Source: Cyclobacteriaceae bacterium (GTDB taxonomy: Bacteria; Bacteroidota; Bacteroidia; Cytophagales; Cyclobacteriaceae). From it: 9,193 bases of DNA. Location: positions 1 to 9,193 of the forward strand of contig JANQST010000094.1 of assembly GCA_028279155.1 (NCBI GenBank), given 5' to 3'. The translations under genes and the position numbers were made by a program. Shown piece after piece: positions 1-6,734 of the stretch. The notes below the pieces were generated by a model that was not told where the DNA came from, ran no database searches, and saw nothing but the letters and a program-made list of their open reading frames with translations. Numbering within the stretch: the stretch's first letter is position 1; the number at the start of each line of letters is the position of its first letter.

Positions 1-1
1 A

Positions 2-499
2 TTCATCATGAATAACAAGGATGCATTCAATGATGCCAATCCATCAGAGAAAGTCTGGAAGGGAATAAACAAACAACTTGGAAGAAATAATAATTTCCTA
101 CAAGTAGTCTGGAAAGTGGCAGCCATACTCTTTATGGTTTCTACAATCTATCTCTTGGTAGAAAAGAGCTTTGAAGAAAGTCAATCCGGGCCTCAGTTTT
201 CTGAAGAATTCACTCAAGCTGAAGATTACTACACTCAGCTTATAAGTGTTAAGCGGATGGAAATCCAGGAAAAGCTTTCACCTGAAGAACAAGAAGAACT
301 ACTAGAAGAAATTGATCAATTAGATGTGTTGTATGTCGAACTAAAGGAAACCTACCAAACGAACGCTGCAAGTGAACGCATTGTGGATGCGATGATCAGC
401 AACCTACAGCTTAGGCTGCAGATCCTGAGTAAGCAGCTGGAAATTTTGGAAAACATTAAAGATCAAAACCATGAAATTGAACCAAATAGTGAAATATAA
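2..499 (+). CDS. Membrane-anchored coiled-coil protein, anti-sigma-factor-like (5' end outside window)
   Basis: The first ATG in frame is at 8, but the frame is open to the window edge. The residues just before it (Phe-Ile), followed by NNKDAFNDANPSEKVWKGI, resemble the interior of the N-terminal cytoplasmic motif of Bacteroidota anti-sigma-type proteins (FI-x-x-N-[RK]-x-x-F-[DN]). The real start therefore probably lies a few codons upstream. Counting from the ATG there are 163 residues: a short polar N-terminus, one membrane segment at about 33-51, then a charged helical region at about 65-155 rich in Glu, Gln and Leu that looks like a coiled coil and begins with an AEDYYTQLI motif. No catalytic motif is visible. 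The gene overlaps the following secreted beta-repeat gene by 29 bases, so the two are probably translationally coupled. By analogy with similar Bacteroidota loci, an ECF sigma factor may lie just upstream. The membrane topology is clear; the anti-sigma role is inference. Confidence 0.65.
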   Translation, partial: FIMNNKDAFNDANPSEKVWKGINKQLGRNNNFLQVVWKVAAILFMVSTIYLLVEKSFEESQSGPQFSEEFTQAEDYYTQLISVKRMEIQEKLSPEEQEELLEEIDQLDVLYVELKETYQTNAASERIVDAMISNLQLRLQILSKQLEILENIKDQNHEIEPNSEI

Positions 500-1532
500 T
501 TTAATACTCCTTCTCCTCTTTTCGGCCAATCTGGGGTTGAGTAAAGACCAACTCGAGAAAAAAAGAGTAGTTGAGAAATCATACAATGTAAGTGCGACCA
601 CATCCTTGCAGATTCGAAATAAGTTTGGAAGAATAGAGATCAACTCCTGGGACAAGAATGAATTTGCTATAAAAATTGAACTCATTGGAAGAAGTAGATC
701 CGAAGAACGAGCACAGCGGATATTGGATCAAATCGAGATAGATATTGATGAGGGAAGTTCCCAGATCTCGTTTGAAACCAGAATTGACCGGATGAAAAAC
801 AAGAACAACGAGGGGTTTGAAGTGAACTATACGATTTCCATGCCTGAGGCAAATCCACTTGATATCAAGAATAGTTTTGGAGATGTCCTAATGGGCAACA
901 GAGGTGGCGATCTTGATATAAATGTTTCATACGGATCCATGCGAGTTGGTGATGTAGCGGGAGACACTGAACTCAAATTATCCTTTGGAAGCGGAGACAT
1001 CGACAACATTCAAGATGGTGACCTTACGGTAAAGTACAGTGATTTCTCCCTTGAGTCTTCAAAAAATATTGAACTCAATCAGGGGTTCTCAGATGTTGAG
1101 ATTGGGGAAGTTGAAGATCTCGAGCTGGAAAGTAAATATGGTGATGTGGAAATCGAAAAGGCCAACACTATTGATGCGGACATTCATTTCTCTGGTTTCG
1201 AAATCGACGAACTAACTGGAAAGCTCGAAATGGAAGCCAGCTACCTTGGAGATTTTAGATTAAGACGATTAGCCAAAACATTTACCCTGGTTGACATTGA
1301 GGGGAAATTCGGCTCATATGAAATTGGGCTTGAACCTGGACTAAATGCTAGAATTGAAGCGGAATTCAGTTTTGCAGATCTTAAATCCTACTCTGGCCTT
1401 GATATTGATTTCAATTATCGGGTAAAGGAATCCAACAAAAGTATGTATCGAGGAAAGATCGGAAACGGTGATGAAAGCAAACTCATCAGGATAGATTCCA
1501 GCTACGGAAATTTAAGGTTGAAAGAGGACTAA
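471..1532 (+). CDS. Secreted DUF4097-like beta-repeat protein
   Basis: A 353-residue protein with an N-terminal signal peptide: MKLNQIVKYN, a hydrophobic stretch LILLLLFSANLGLS, cleavage near residue 24. The mature part starts with a beta-rich segment (KFGRIEINSWDKNEF, about 51-65) and a charged helix (about 75-95). From about residue 130 it consists of repeats centred on [FY]-[GS]-[DS]-x-x-[IVL]. These begin at residues 135, 153, 171, 188, 205, 222, 239, 257, 279, 298 and 344, mostly 17-18 residues apart. That is the spacing expected of stacked beta-solenoid rungs, as in DUF4097/head-GIN adhesin-like families. There are no enzyme motifs. The ATG at 471 lies inside the preceding anti-sigma-like gene (29-base overlap, different frame) and lacks a Shine-Dalgarno site, consistent with translational coupling. 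The protein is probably periplasmic or cell-surface. It could be the envelope-side partner or output of the anti-sigma-like protein. The function is unknown. Confidence 0.85.
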   Translation: MKLNQIVKYNLILLLLFSANLGLSKDQLEKKRVVEKSYNVSATTSLQIRNKFGRIEINSWDKNEFAIKIELIGRSRSEERAQRILDQIEIDIDEGSSQISFETRIDRMKNKNNEGFEVNYTISMPEANPLDIKNSFGDVLMGNRGGDLDINVSYGSMRVGDVAGDTELKLSFGSGDIDNIQDGDLTVKYSDFSLESSKNIELNQGFSDVEIGEVEDLELESKYGDVEIEKANTIDADIHFSGFEIDELTGKLEMEASYLGDFRLRRLAKTFTLVDIEGKFGSYEIGLEPGLNARIEAEFSFADLKSYSGLDIDFNYRVKESNKSMYRGKIGNGDESKLIRIDSSYGNLRLKED

Positions 1533-1551
1533 GTAAAAATTGTTTTAATGC

Positions 1552-1587
1552 AAGAAGACACGGTTCGGATGATCGTGTCTTTTTTTT
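1552..1587 (+). terminator. Strong intrinsic terminator after the beta-repeat gene
   Basis: AAGACACG at 1555-1562 pairs perfectly with CGTGTCTT at 1574-1581. The stem extends inward by G-U, U-A and U-G pairs to a 5-base loop (1566-1570). It is followed by a run of eight T (1580-1587), and A residues before the stem can pair with the T run. It lies 20 bases after the TAA stop at 1530-1532 and separates this unit from ggt. Confidence 0.9.
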
Positions 1588-1729
1588 GTTTCTGCAGGGC
1601 CTACAGTACCAAATTCTTATGTCTCGGATAAATCTCTTTCATCTCTTGAGGAGACCTCTTATCCCAAGATTGAATTTCAAAAAATCAAAATTCACTATCT
1701 TCAGCTTCCATTTCATAACCTTTCCTTTT

Positions 1730-3418
1730 ATGCGTATTCAGAAAATCAAATCACTTCTCGCCTTCGTTGGAATTCTAGCTTTTTTCTCCTCTACACAGGC
1801 ACAAGTCAAAGCCAAAAATGGCATGGTTGTTTCAACCAGTGGAATTGCCTCCGATGTAGGGGTGGATATTCTTAAAAAAGGTGGAAACGCCGTGGATGCA
1901 GCAGTAGCAACGGCATTCGCACTGGCAGTTACACATCCATCGGCAGGAAATATTGGTGGAGGAGGCTTTCTGGTCTACATGACAGGAGATGGAGACGTTA
2001 CCACATTTGACTTCCGAGAAAAAGCTCCACTTAAGGCTACGAATGATATGTATCTGGATGAAGATGGAAATCTCATTCGAATGGAGAATCATTTGACCAT
2101 CAAGGCCATAGGTGTCCCTGGAACGGTGGCAGGGCTTTATAAATCGCATCAAAAGCACGGCTCATTGCCCTGGGCAGATTTAGTACAGCCAGCAGTTGAC
2201 CTTGCTCAAAATGGATTCACAATGAACTGGACATTGTATGGAGCTGCACAAAGATTCCGAGAAAGAAGTCCCGATTCATTCATGGGGGAATATTTCTCCA
2301 ATCGCTCTGGTGAAGTGACTCAACCTGGAGAAACCTGGAAACAAGAGGCACTAGCAAAAACACTCACAGCTATTCGAGACAAAGGTCATGACGGATTCTA
2401 TAAGGGAGAAGTAGCTAAGAAAATCGTCAGCTACATGAAGGAAAATGGTGGTTTGATCTCGAAACAAGATCTGGCCAAATACGAAGCGATTGAGCGAGAG
2501 CCAGTCAAAGGAACTTACAAAGACTATGAGATATACTCCATGCCACCTCCTAGTTCTGGTGGTGTTGCATTATTGGAGATGATGAACCTGATGGAGTTAG
2601 CCAATTTCGAAGAGCTTGAATTCAACTCAACTGGATATGTGCACCTTGCTGCTGAGGCTATGCGACGGGCATTCGCTGATCGGGCAGAACATCTTGGTGA
2701 TCCGGATTTCAATCCTGATATGCCAGTTGATCGATTGATATCGAAACAGCACGCAAAAAACAGATTTGCGGAGATTGACATGCAAAAAGCCTCAGTGAGT
2801 GATTCGTCTAAATTCGGTCAGCTCTATGATGGAAACAGCACTACTCATTTCTCAGTCATGGATAAGGACGGAAATGCTGTTTCATTAACCTACACGCTTG
2901 AATTCGGCTATGGTTCACGAATGGGATCAAAAGAATTGGGCTTCATTTTCAATAATGAAATGGGAGATTTCAATCCTGTTCCGGGAGTCACTACCAGCAC
3001 CGGGCAGATTGGAACCAAACCAAATCTAATTGCACCAGAAAAACGAATGCTCTCCAGCATGACTCCTACCATCGTGGCTAAAGATGGTAAACCTTACCTG
3101 GTTATCGGAAGCCCGGGTGGTCGGACAATTATTAACACCGTATTCCAAACAGTTCTGAATGTTTTAGAATTTGACATGGAAATTCACAAAGCGATTGAAG
3201 TCATGAAAATCCACCATCAATGGTTGCCGGATCGAATCATGTATGAAAAGGACCTTCTTTCACCTGATACTAGAAAAGCCCTGCAAAGTATGGGACATAC
3301 TTTGGTTGAAAGAAGCCGGCTTGGAGTGTTAATGGGAATTCGATACGATGAAGAAAATGGAGTAATGGTTGGTGCCTCGGATTCATCAAGTGGTGAGGGT
3401 AAAGCGAGCGGGTATTGA
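1730..3418 (+). CDS. ggt: Gamma-glutamyltransferase (glutathione hydrolase), exported
   Basis: Removes the gamma-glutamyl group from glutathione and other gamma-glutamyl compounds, passing it to water or an amino acid; it acts outside the inner membrane. The ATG at 1730 is chosen because it directly opens a signal peptide (MRIQKIKSLL, hydrophobic core, STQA-Q cleavage near 24). The open frame runs up to a TTG at 1586 inside the terminator T-run, which is not a credible start. The product is 562 residues, close to the family's usual 560-580. Visible landmarks are GGNAVDAAVAT (about 52-61), GGGGF (76-80), FDFREKAP with the glutamate-binding Arg96, the self-cleavage site S370|T371-T372-H373 giving a large and a small subunit with Thr371 as nucleophile, Thr389, Glu391, NNEMGDF with Glu410 and Asp413, Ser442-Ser443, and GSPGG (460-464). 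Glu391 and Glu410 replace Asn411 and Gln430 of the E. coli enzyme. A terminator lies upstream and no clear promoter or ribosome site was found in 1588-1729. The gene appears to be its own transcription unit or to be read together with the serine hydrolase gene downstream. Confidence 0.95.
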   Translation: MRIQKIKSLLAFVGILAFFSSTQAQVKAKNGMVVSTSGIASDVGVDILKKGGNAVDAAVATAFALAVTHPSAGNIGGGGFLVYMTGDGDVTTFDFREKAPLKATNDMYLDEDGNLIRMENHLTIKAIGVPGTVAGLYKSHQKHGSLPWADLVQPAVDLAQNGFTMNWTLYGAAQRFRERSPDSFMGEYFSNRSGEVTQPGETWKQEALAKTLTAIRDKGHDGFYKGEVAKKIVSYMKENGGLISKQDLAKYEAIEREPVKGTYKDYEIYSMPPPSSGGVALLEMMNLMELANFEELEFNSTGYVHLAAEAMRRAFADRAEHLGDPDFNPDMPVDRLISKQHAKNRFAEIDMQKASVSDSSKFGQLYDGNSTTHFSVMDKDGNAVSLTYTLEFGYGSRMGSKELGFIFNNEMGDFNPVPGVTTSTGQIGTKPNLIAPEKRMLSSMTPTIVAKDGKPYLVIGSPGGRTIINTVFQTVLNVLEFDMEIHKAIEVMKIHHQWLPDRIMYEKDLLSPDTRKALQSMGHTLVERSRLGVLMGIRYDEENGVMVGASDSSSGEGKASGY

Positions 3419-3520
3419 TTCAGAATAGGTCCTTTACTTCGTCTAGATAACAACATTGGTTTGATGTTCACAAACATTAACACAATAAACTAGTCCTTTC
3501 AAAAAGATATCCGTATCATA

Positions 3521-3526
3521 AAGGAG
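3521..3526 (+). promoter_or_regulatory. Shine-Dalgarno sequence of the serine hydrolase gene
   Basis: AAGGAG matches the anti-Shine-Dalgarno sequence, unlike the other gene starts here. It is only 3 bases from the ATG at 3530 and 12 bases from a second in-frame ATG at 3539. Spacing therefore does not settle the start, and the site may serve either. Confidence 0.5.
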
Positions 3527-3529
3527 ATC

Positions 3530-4609
3530 ATGAAATCTATGGTACTCCCAAAGGTTAATGTCCTCCTCATCCAATTCTCACTCCTTCTTCCACTTGTAAG
3601 TTGTGGGCAAGAAGACCTGGCAACGAAAGCAGACCAACTGGTTAGCCAACTATGTCAGAAGGACAAATTCTCAGGAACTGTTCTTATCGCCAAAGGAGAA
3701 GAGGTGTTGTTTGAATCAGTATGTGGGGAAGCTTCCAAACGATTCCACGTGGCAAACACTATTGACACGAAATTCAACCTTGGATCGATGAACAAAATGT
3801 TTACTTCAATCAGCATTTTGCAGTTGGTTGAAAATGGCAAACTAAAACTCGAAGATCCGATCAGCAAGTACATTGATGAAAGTTGGTTGCCCAGTGAGAC
3901 CACAGACAAGATAACGATCCATCATCTGCTCTCTCATACAAGTGGACTCGGGAGTTATTTCAACAGCACCTACTGGAATACCTCACGAGAACAATTTCAG
4001 AAAGTGGAAGATTATAAGCCACTCATCAATGGAGATCGACCTTCGTTTGAACCAGGCGATCGCTTTCGCTATTCCAACACCGGAATGCTTTTGCTGGGCG
4101 TCATAATTGAACAAGTGACCAACCAAGATTACTACGAATACATCAGACAAAATATCTATCAACCTGCAGGAATGACAAACTCAGATTGCTACGAAATGGA
4201 CCAACCCGTGGAGAACTTAGCCATCGGATATGCACCGTCAAAAGACAACAAATATGGATGGGAAAACAACCTCTACAAACACGTACTAAAAGGTGGTCCC
4301 GCGGGTGGAGGTTTTTCGACGGTACGGGACCTTCATAAATTTTCATTAGCTCTCCGGAATGAAGAATTAGTTTCTAAATCCTCGCTTGATTTGCTGTGGA
4401 AAAATCACACTTCGAAGTATGGATACGGTTTTAGTATTAAGTCAACTTCTGCCGGAAAAGTTGTCGGACATGGTGGCGGATTTCCCGGAATTAATTCTAA
4501 CCTTGACATCTTCTTAGAGAACGATTACATCGTCATTGTAATGTCAAATTACAGCTCAGCTGCCTCCCCAATCGCACGAGAACTTCGAGGGTATATCGAG
4601 AAATTGTAG
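3530..4609 (+). CDS. Lipoprotein serine hydrolase, beta-lactamase/PBP-like (class C fold)
   Basis: A 359-residue PF00144-type protein. The N-terminus is a lipoprotein signal: hydrophobic VLLIQFSLLLPLVSC with lipobox LVSC, lipidated Cys25, followed by Gly-Gln. The mature protein is probably anchored in a membrane and faces the periplasm or exterior. Catalytic motifs are S86-M-N-K89 (SxxK: nucleophile Ser86, base Lys89), Y181-S-N183 (YxN), and H314-G-G in place of the KTG box, typical of esterase/peptidase-like members rather than true beta-lactamases. Other family landmarks are HHLLSHTSGL (131-140), FEPGDRFRYSNTGM (173-186) and GGPAGGGFSTVRDL (255-268). The protein ends right after the catalytic domain, without the extra C-terminal beta domain many relatives carry. 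The substrate cannot be predicted; a D-amino-acid peptide, ester or cell-wall fragment is possible. It lies 111 bases after ggt with no convincing terminator between, so co-transcription is possible. The start could also be the ATG at 3539. Confidence 0.9.
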   Translation: MKSMVLPKVNVLLIQFSLLLPLVSCGQEDLATKADQLVSQLCQKDKFSGTVLIAKGEEVLFESVCGEASKRFHVANTIDTKFNLGSMNKMFTSISILQLVENGKLKLEDPISKYIDESWLPSETTDKITIHHLLSHTSGLGSYFNSTYWNTSREQFQKVEDYKPLINGDRPSFEPGDRFRYSNTGMLLLGVIIEQVTNQDYYEYIRQNIYQPAGMTNSDCYEMDQPVENLAIGYAPSKDNKYGWENNLYKHVLKGGPAGGGFSTVRDLHKFSLALRNEELVSKSSLDLLWKNHTSKYGYGFSIKSTSAGKVVGHGGGFPGINSNLDIFLENDYIVIVMSNYSSAASPIARELRGYIEKL

Positions 4610-4621
4610 TGATATATAATC

Positions 4622-4647
4622 AATTGTAGTTATTAACTACAATTTTT
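4622..4647 (+). terminator. AT-rich hairpin, probable terminator after the serine hydrolase gene
   Basis: AATTGTAGT (4622-4630) pairs with ACTACAATT (4636-4644) around a 5-base loop. The whole 4622-4644 stretch is an inverted repeat of 11 bases either side of one central base. It runs into five T (4643-4647) and starts 13 bases after the stop codon. The stem is AT-rich, so its strength is uncertain. The left arm also occurs at 4602-4610 across the stop codon, giving a second way to form the hairpin. Confidence 0.6.
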
Positions 4648-4804
4648 CAATAAATAATTAATAATCAGCTATTTGACTTATATAATTTCCTGTAAAACTT
4701 CTATCTAAATCAATCAAATTACCAAAATAGATAATACTTGAATCACACCTCCTGCCCGATCTCTTTTTTCATAACTGCTACAGAAAATCATGCAGCACTG
4801 TGGC
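4648..4804. other. AT-rich intergenic stretch with no gene seen
   Basis: No convincing reading frame, RNA gene or repeat. The only structure noted is a possible 7-bp stem, GCTACAG (4777-4783) with CTGTGGC (4798-4804, one G-U pair), immediately before the -33 element of the candidate promoter. It lacks a T run and its 14-base loop makes it weak. Confidence 0.4.
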
Positions 4805-4835
4805 TTTGATCATAGGATCTTACGCATTACCTTTC
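4805..4835 (+). promoter_or_regulatory. Candidate Bacteroidota-type promoter for the GCS2-CBS / M14 operon
   Basis: TTTG at 4805-4808, exactly 19 bases, then TACCTTTC at 4828-4835. This matches the Bacteroidota housekeeping consensus TTTG / TAnnTTTG except for the last base. It would place the transcript start around 4840-4845, leaving a leader of roughly 20-25 bases before the ATG at 4866, which has no Shine-Dalgarno site, as is usual in this phylum. Confidence 0.55.
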
Positions 4836-4865
4836 ATCTTTGTCCAATTGAATTTAAAGTAAAGA

Positions 4866-6734
4866 ATGGGTGATCACAGCATAAAGACAACCAGCGATGA
4901 AGAAAATCACAGTCGATTCGTAAGACACCTTCTCGACGATATCAAAGCACTGGACCTAATGCTGGAAAGAGGCTTGATCGAAAGTGGTATCACACGCATT
5001 GGAGCAGAGCAGGAATTTTGTTTGATCAATGAAAACTGGCGTCCGGCCAAGACTTCTGAACAGATTCTTAAAGCACTCAATGATCCTCACTTCACCACGG
5101 AAATTGCCCGATATAATCTTGAAATTAATTTGGACCCTTTGGAGTTGAAAGGCGACTGTTTTTCTGTTGCTGAACAAAAGCTCCGAGAGCTCCTCAACAA
5201 GGCATTGGATGTAGCAAAGGAGCACGACACTTATATCCTACTTACAGGCATACTTCCCACAATTGCCAAGAGTGAATTGGTATTTGATTACATGACACCC
5301 AACCCCAGATACTGGGTATTGAATGAAATGATGAAGAAGCATAGAGGTGATGATTTCCAACTTCGTATTAGAGGAATTGATGAATTGTCCATCATGCATG
5401 ATTCAGTTCTTTTCGAGGCATGTAACACCAGCTTTCAAATGCACCTTCAGACAGAAGCCGACGATTTCATCTCCAGCTATAATTGGGCACAGGCAATCTC
5501 CGGACCTCTGCTAGGTGTATCGTCAAACTCCCCACTCCTACTTGGTCGAGAATTGTGGAGCGAAACACGCATCGCCCTGTTCCAGCAAAGCATCGACACA
5601 CGAACTTCTTCTTATGCATTGAAAGATCAACAAGCGCGTGTGACCTTTGGCGACTCCTGGGCATACGGTACGGCCGCCGATTTTTTTAAAAACGAAATTG
5701 CCAGGTATCGGGTCCTCTTTACAAAGGAGATCGAAAGCAATTCTCTTGAGGAGTTAGAAAACGGAAAGATTCCGAAACTACACGCACTTAACACGCACAA
5801 TGGCAGTATCTATCGATGGAATCGACCATGCTATGGTGTTGGTGGAGGCAAGCCGCATCTACGTATTGAAAACCGGTACATTCCATCAGGTCCTACCATA
5901 ATTGATGAGATGGCCAATTTCGCTTTTTGGGTTGGTTTAATGATGGGTCGTCCGAAGGCATTCGATGATATGGAAAATGCCATGGATTTCAGGGAAGCAA
6001 AATCAAACTTCATAAAAGCGGCAAGAACCGGGAAAGAGTCTGTACTCAATTGGCAGGGGCGGCTGATGTCAGTTCGTGAACTCGTTACAAGAGAGCTTTT
6101 GCCAATAGCTCATACTGGACTAGGTAAAGTAAACATTGATAAGGAGGACAAGGACCGTTTGCTGAATGTTATTGAGGAAAGAGCTTCAAAGGTTACAGGG
6201 GCCCAATGGTCCATTAGAAAGTATCGAAACCTTAGAAAAACCAAGCAGCGAGATGATGCGCTACTTGCGCTTACTCAATCCATGTACAATCATCAATTTG
6301 TTGGTGATCCTGTACACGATTGGCCAATTGAAGAAGATTCATCGCACATTCATGACTCTGCGCATCTGATCTGCCATGTCATGTCCACGCAACTATACAC
6401 CGTAAATGAAAAGGACCTGGCTGACCTGGCCATTAAAATCATGAAGTGGCATAACATTCATCATCTTCCGGTTGAGGATGATTCTGGTGATTTGTGCGGA
6501 CTTTTAACCTTCACACATATTGATAGTTTCGAAAAAACGAATGAAATCACCGATACAATGAAAGTGGCAGAAATAATGATCAAAGAGATCCAAACCATTT
6601 CCCTTGAGACACCAATAAAGGAAGCTATCTCATATATGAAGAAAAATGGGATTGGCTGCCTGCCTGTTACTCAAGATGACCACCTGGTAGGTATTGTTAC
6701 CAAAAAAGATTTAATCGAATTTGACAATGATTGA
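4866..6734 (+). CDS. Glutamate-cysteine-ligase-like enzyme (GCS2 fold) fused to two CBS domains
   Basis: A 622-residue cytoplasmic protein with no signal or membrane segments. Residues about 40-430 look like the GCS2 carboxylate-amine ligase family (relatives of YbdK/EgtA/plant-type GCL). Landmarks are GAEQEF with paired acids Glu48/Glu50, NLEINLDPLEL (84-94) with Glu86, SFQMHL (189-194), the highly typical GVSSNSPLLLGR (217-228), and RWNRPCYGVGGGKPHLRIENR (317-337). Known members join an amino acid to the gamma-carboxyl of glutamate using ATP; the substrate here is not known. After a linker with a His-rich stretch (about 494-504) come two CBS motifs, about 504-555 and 566-618. The second has the intact nucleotide-type motif G609-I-V-T-K-K-D615. 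The first has His551 where the Asp is expected. A CBS pair usually binds an adenine nucleotide and regulates the attached enzyme; that it does so here is inference. The stop overlaps the start of the M14 deacylase gene, so the two form an operon. It may be a true gamma-glutamylcysteine synthetase or a ligase for another amine. Confidence 0.88.
   Translation: MGDHSIKTTSDEENHSRFVRHLLDDIKALDLMLERGLIESGITRIGAEQEFCLINENWRPAKTSEQILKALNDPHFTTEIARYNLEINLDPLELKGDCFSVAEQKLRELLNKALDVAKEHDTYILLTGILPTIAKSELVFDYMTPNPRYWVLNEMMKKHRGDDFQLRIRGIDELSIMHDSVLFEACNTSFQMHLQTEADDFISSYNWAQAISGPLLGVSSNSPLLLGRELWSETRIALFQQSIDTRTSSYALKDQQARVTFGDSWAYGTAADFFKNEIARYRVLFTKEIESNSLEELENGKIPKLHALNTHNGSIYRWNRPCYGVGGGKPHLRIENRYIPSGPTIIDEMANFAFWVGLMMGRPKAFDDMENAMDFREAKSNFIKAARTGKESVLNWQGRLMSVRELVTRELLPIAHTGLGKVNIDKEDKDRLLNVIEERASKVTGAQWSIRKYRNLRKTKQRDDALLALTQSMYNHQFVGDPVHDWPIEEDSSHIHDSAHLICHVMSTQLYTVNEKDLADLAIKIMKWHNIHHLPVEDDSGDLCGLLTFTHIDSFEKTNEITDTMKVAEIMIKEIQTISLETPIKEAISYMKKNGIGCLPVTQDDHLVGIVTKKDLIEFDND

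Noticed and set aside
1670..1703. Possible ggt promoter: TTG (1670-1672) and TATCTTCA (1696-1703).
   Set aside because: The spacing (23) is at the edge and the -7 box misses two key bases; not distinguishable from chance in this AT-rich leader.
2524..2781. Minus-strand open frame of 85 codons inside ggt, and similar antisense frames under the other genes.
   Set aside because: They lie opposite genes with clear family motifs, have no recognisable domains, and reflect codon composition of the real strand.
3459..3475. Small inverted repeat GTTTG / CAAAC between ggt and the serine hydrolase gene.
   Set aside because: Only 5 bp with no T run; too weak to call a terminator or operator.
4056..4063. 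Palindrome GCGATCGC, the HIP1 octamer of cyanobacteria.
   Set aside because: A single copy inside a conserved coding motif (Gly-Asp-Arg-Phe region of the serine hydrolase); chance occurrence.
4790..4873. Possible 27-codon leader peptide (ATG at 4790, stop overlapping the ligase start) containing two Cys codons, tempting as a cysteine-sensing leader before a glutamate-cysteine-ligase-like gene.
   Set aside because: No ribosome site, no adjacent Cys run, no terminator/antiterminator structure, and the best promoter lies inside it, so the main transcript would not include its start.
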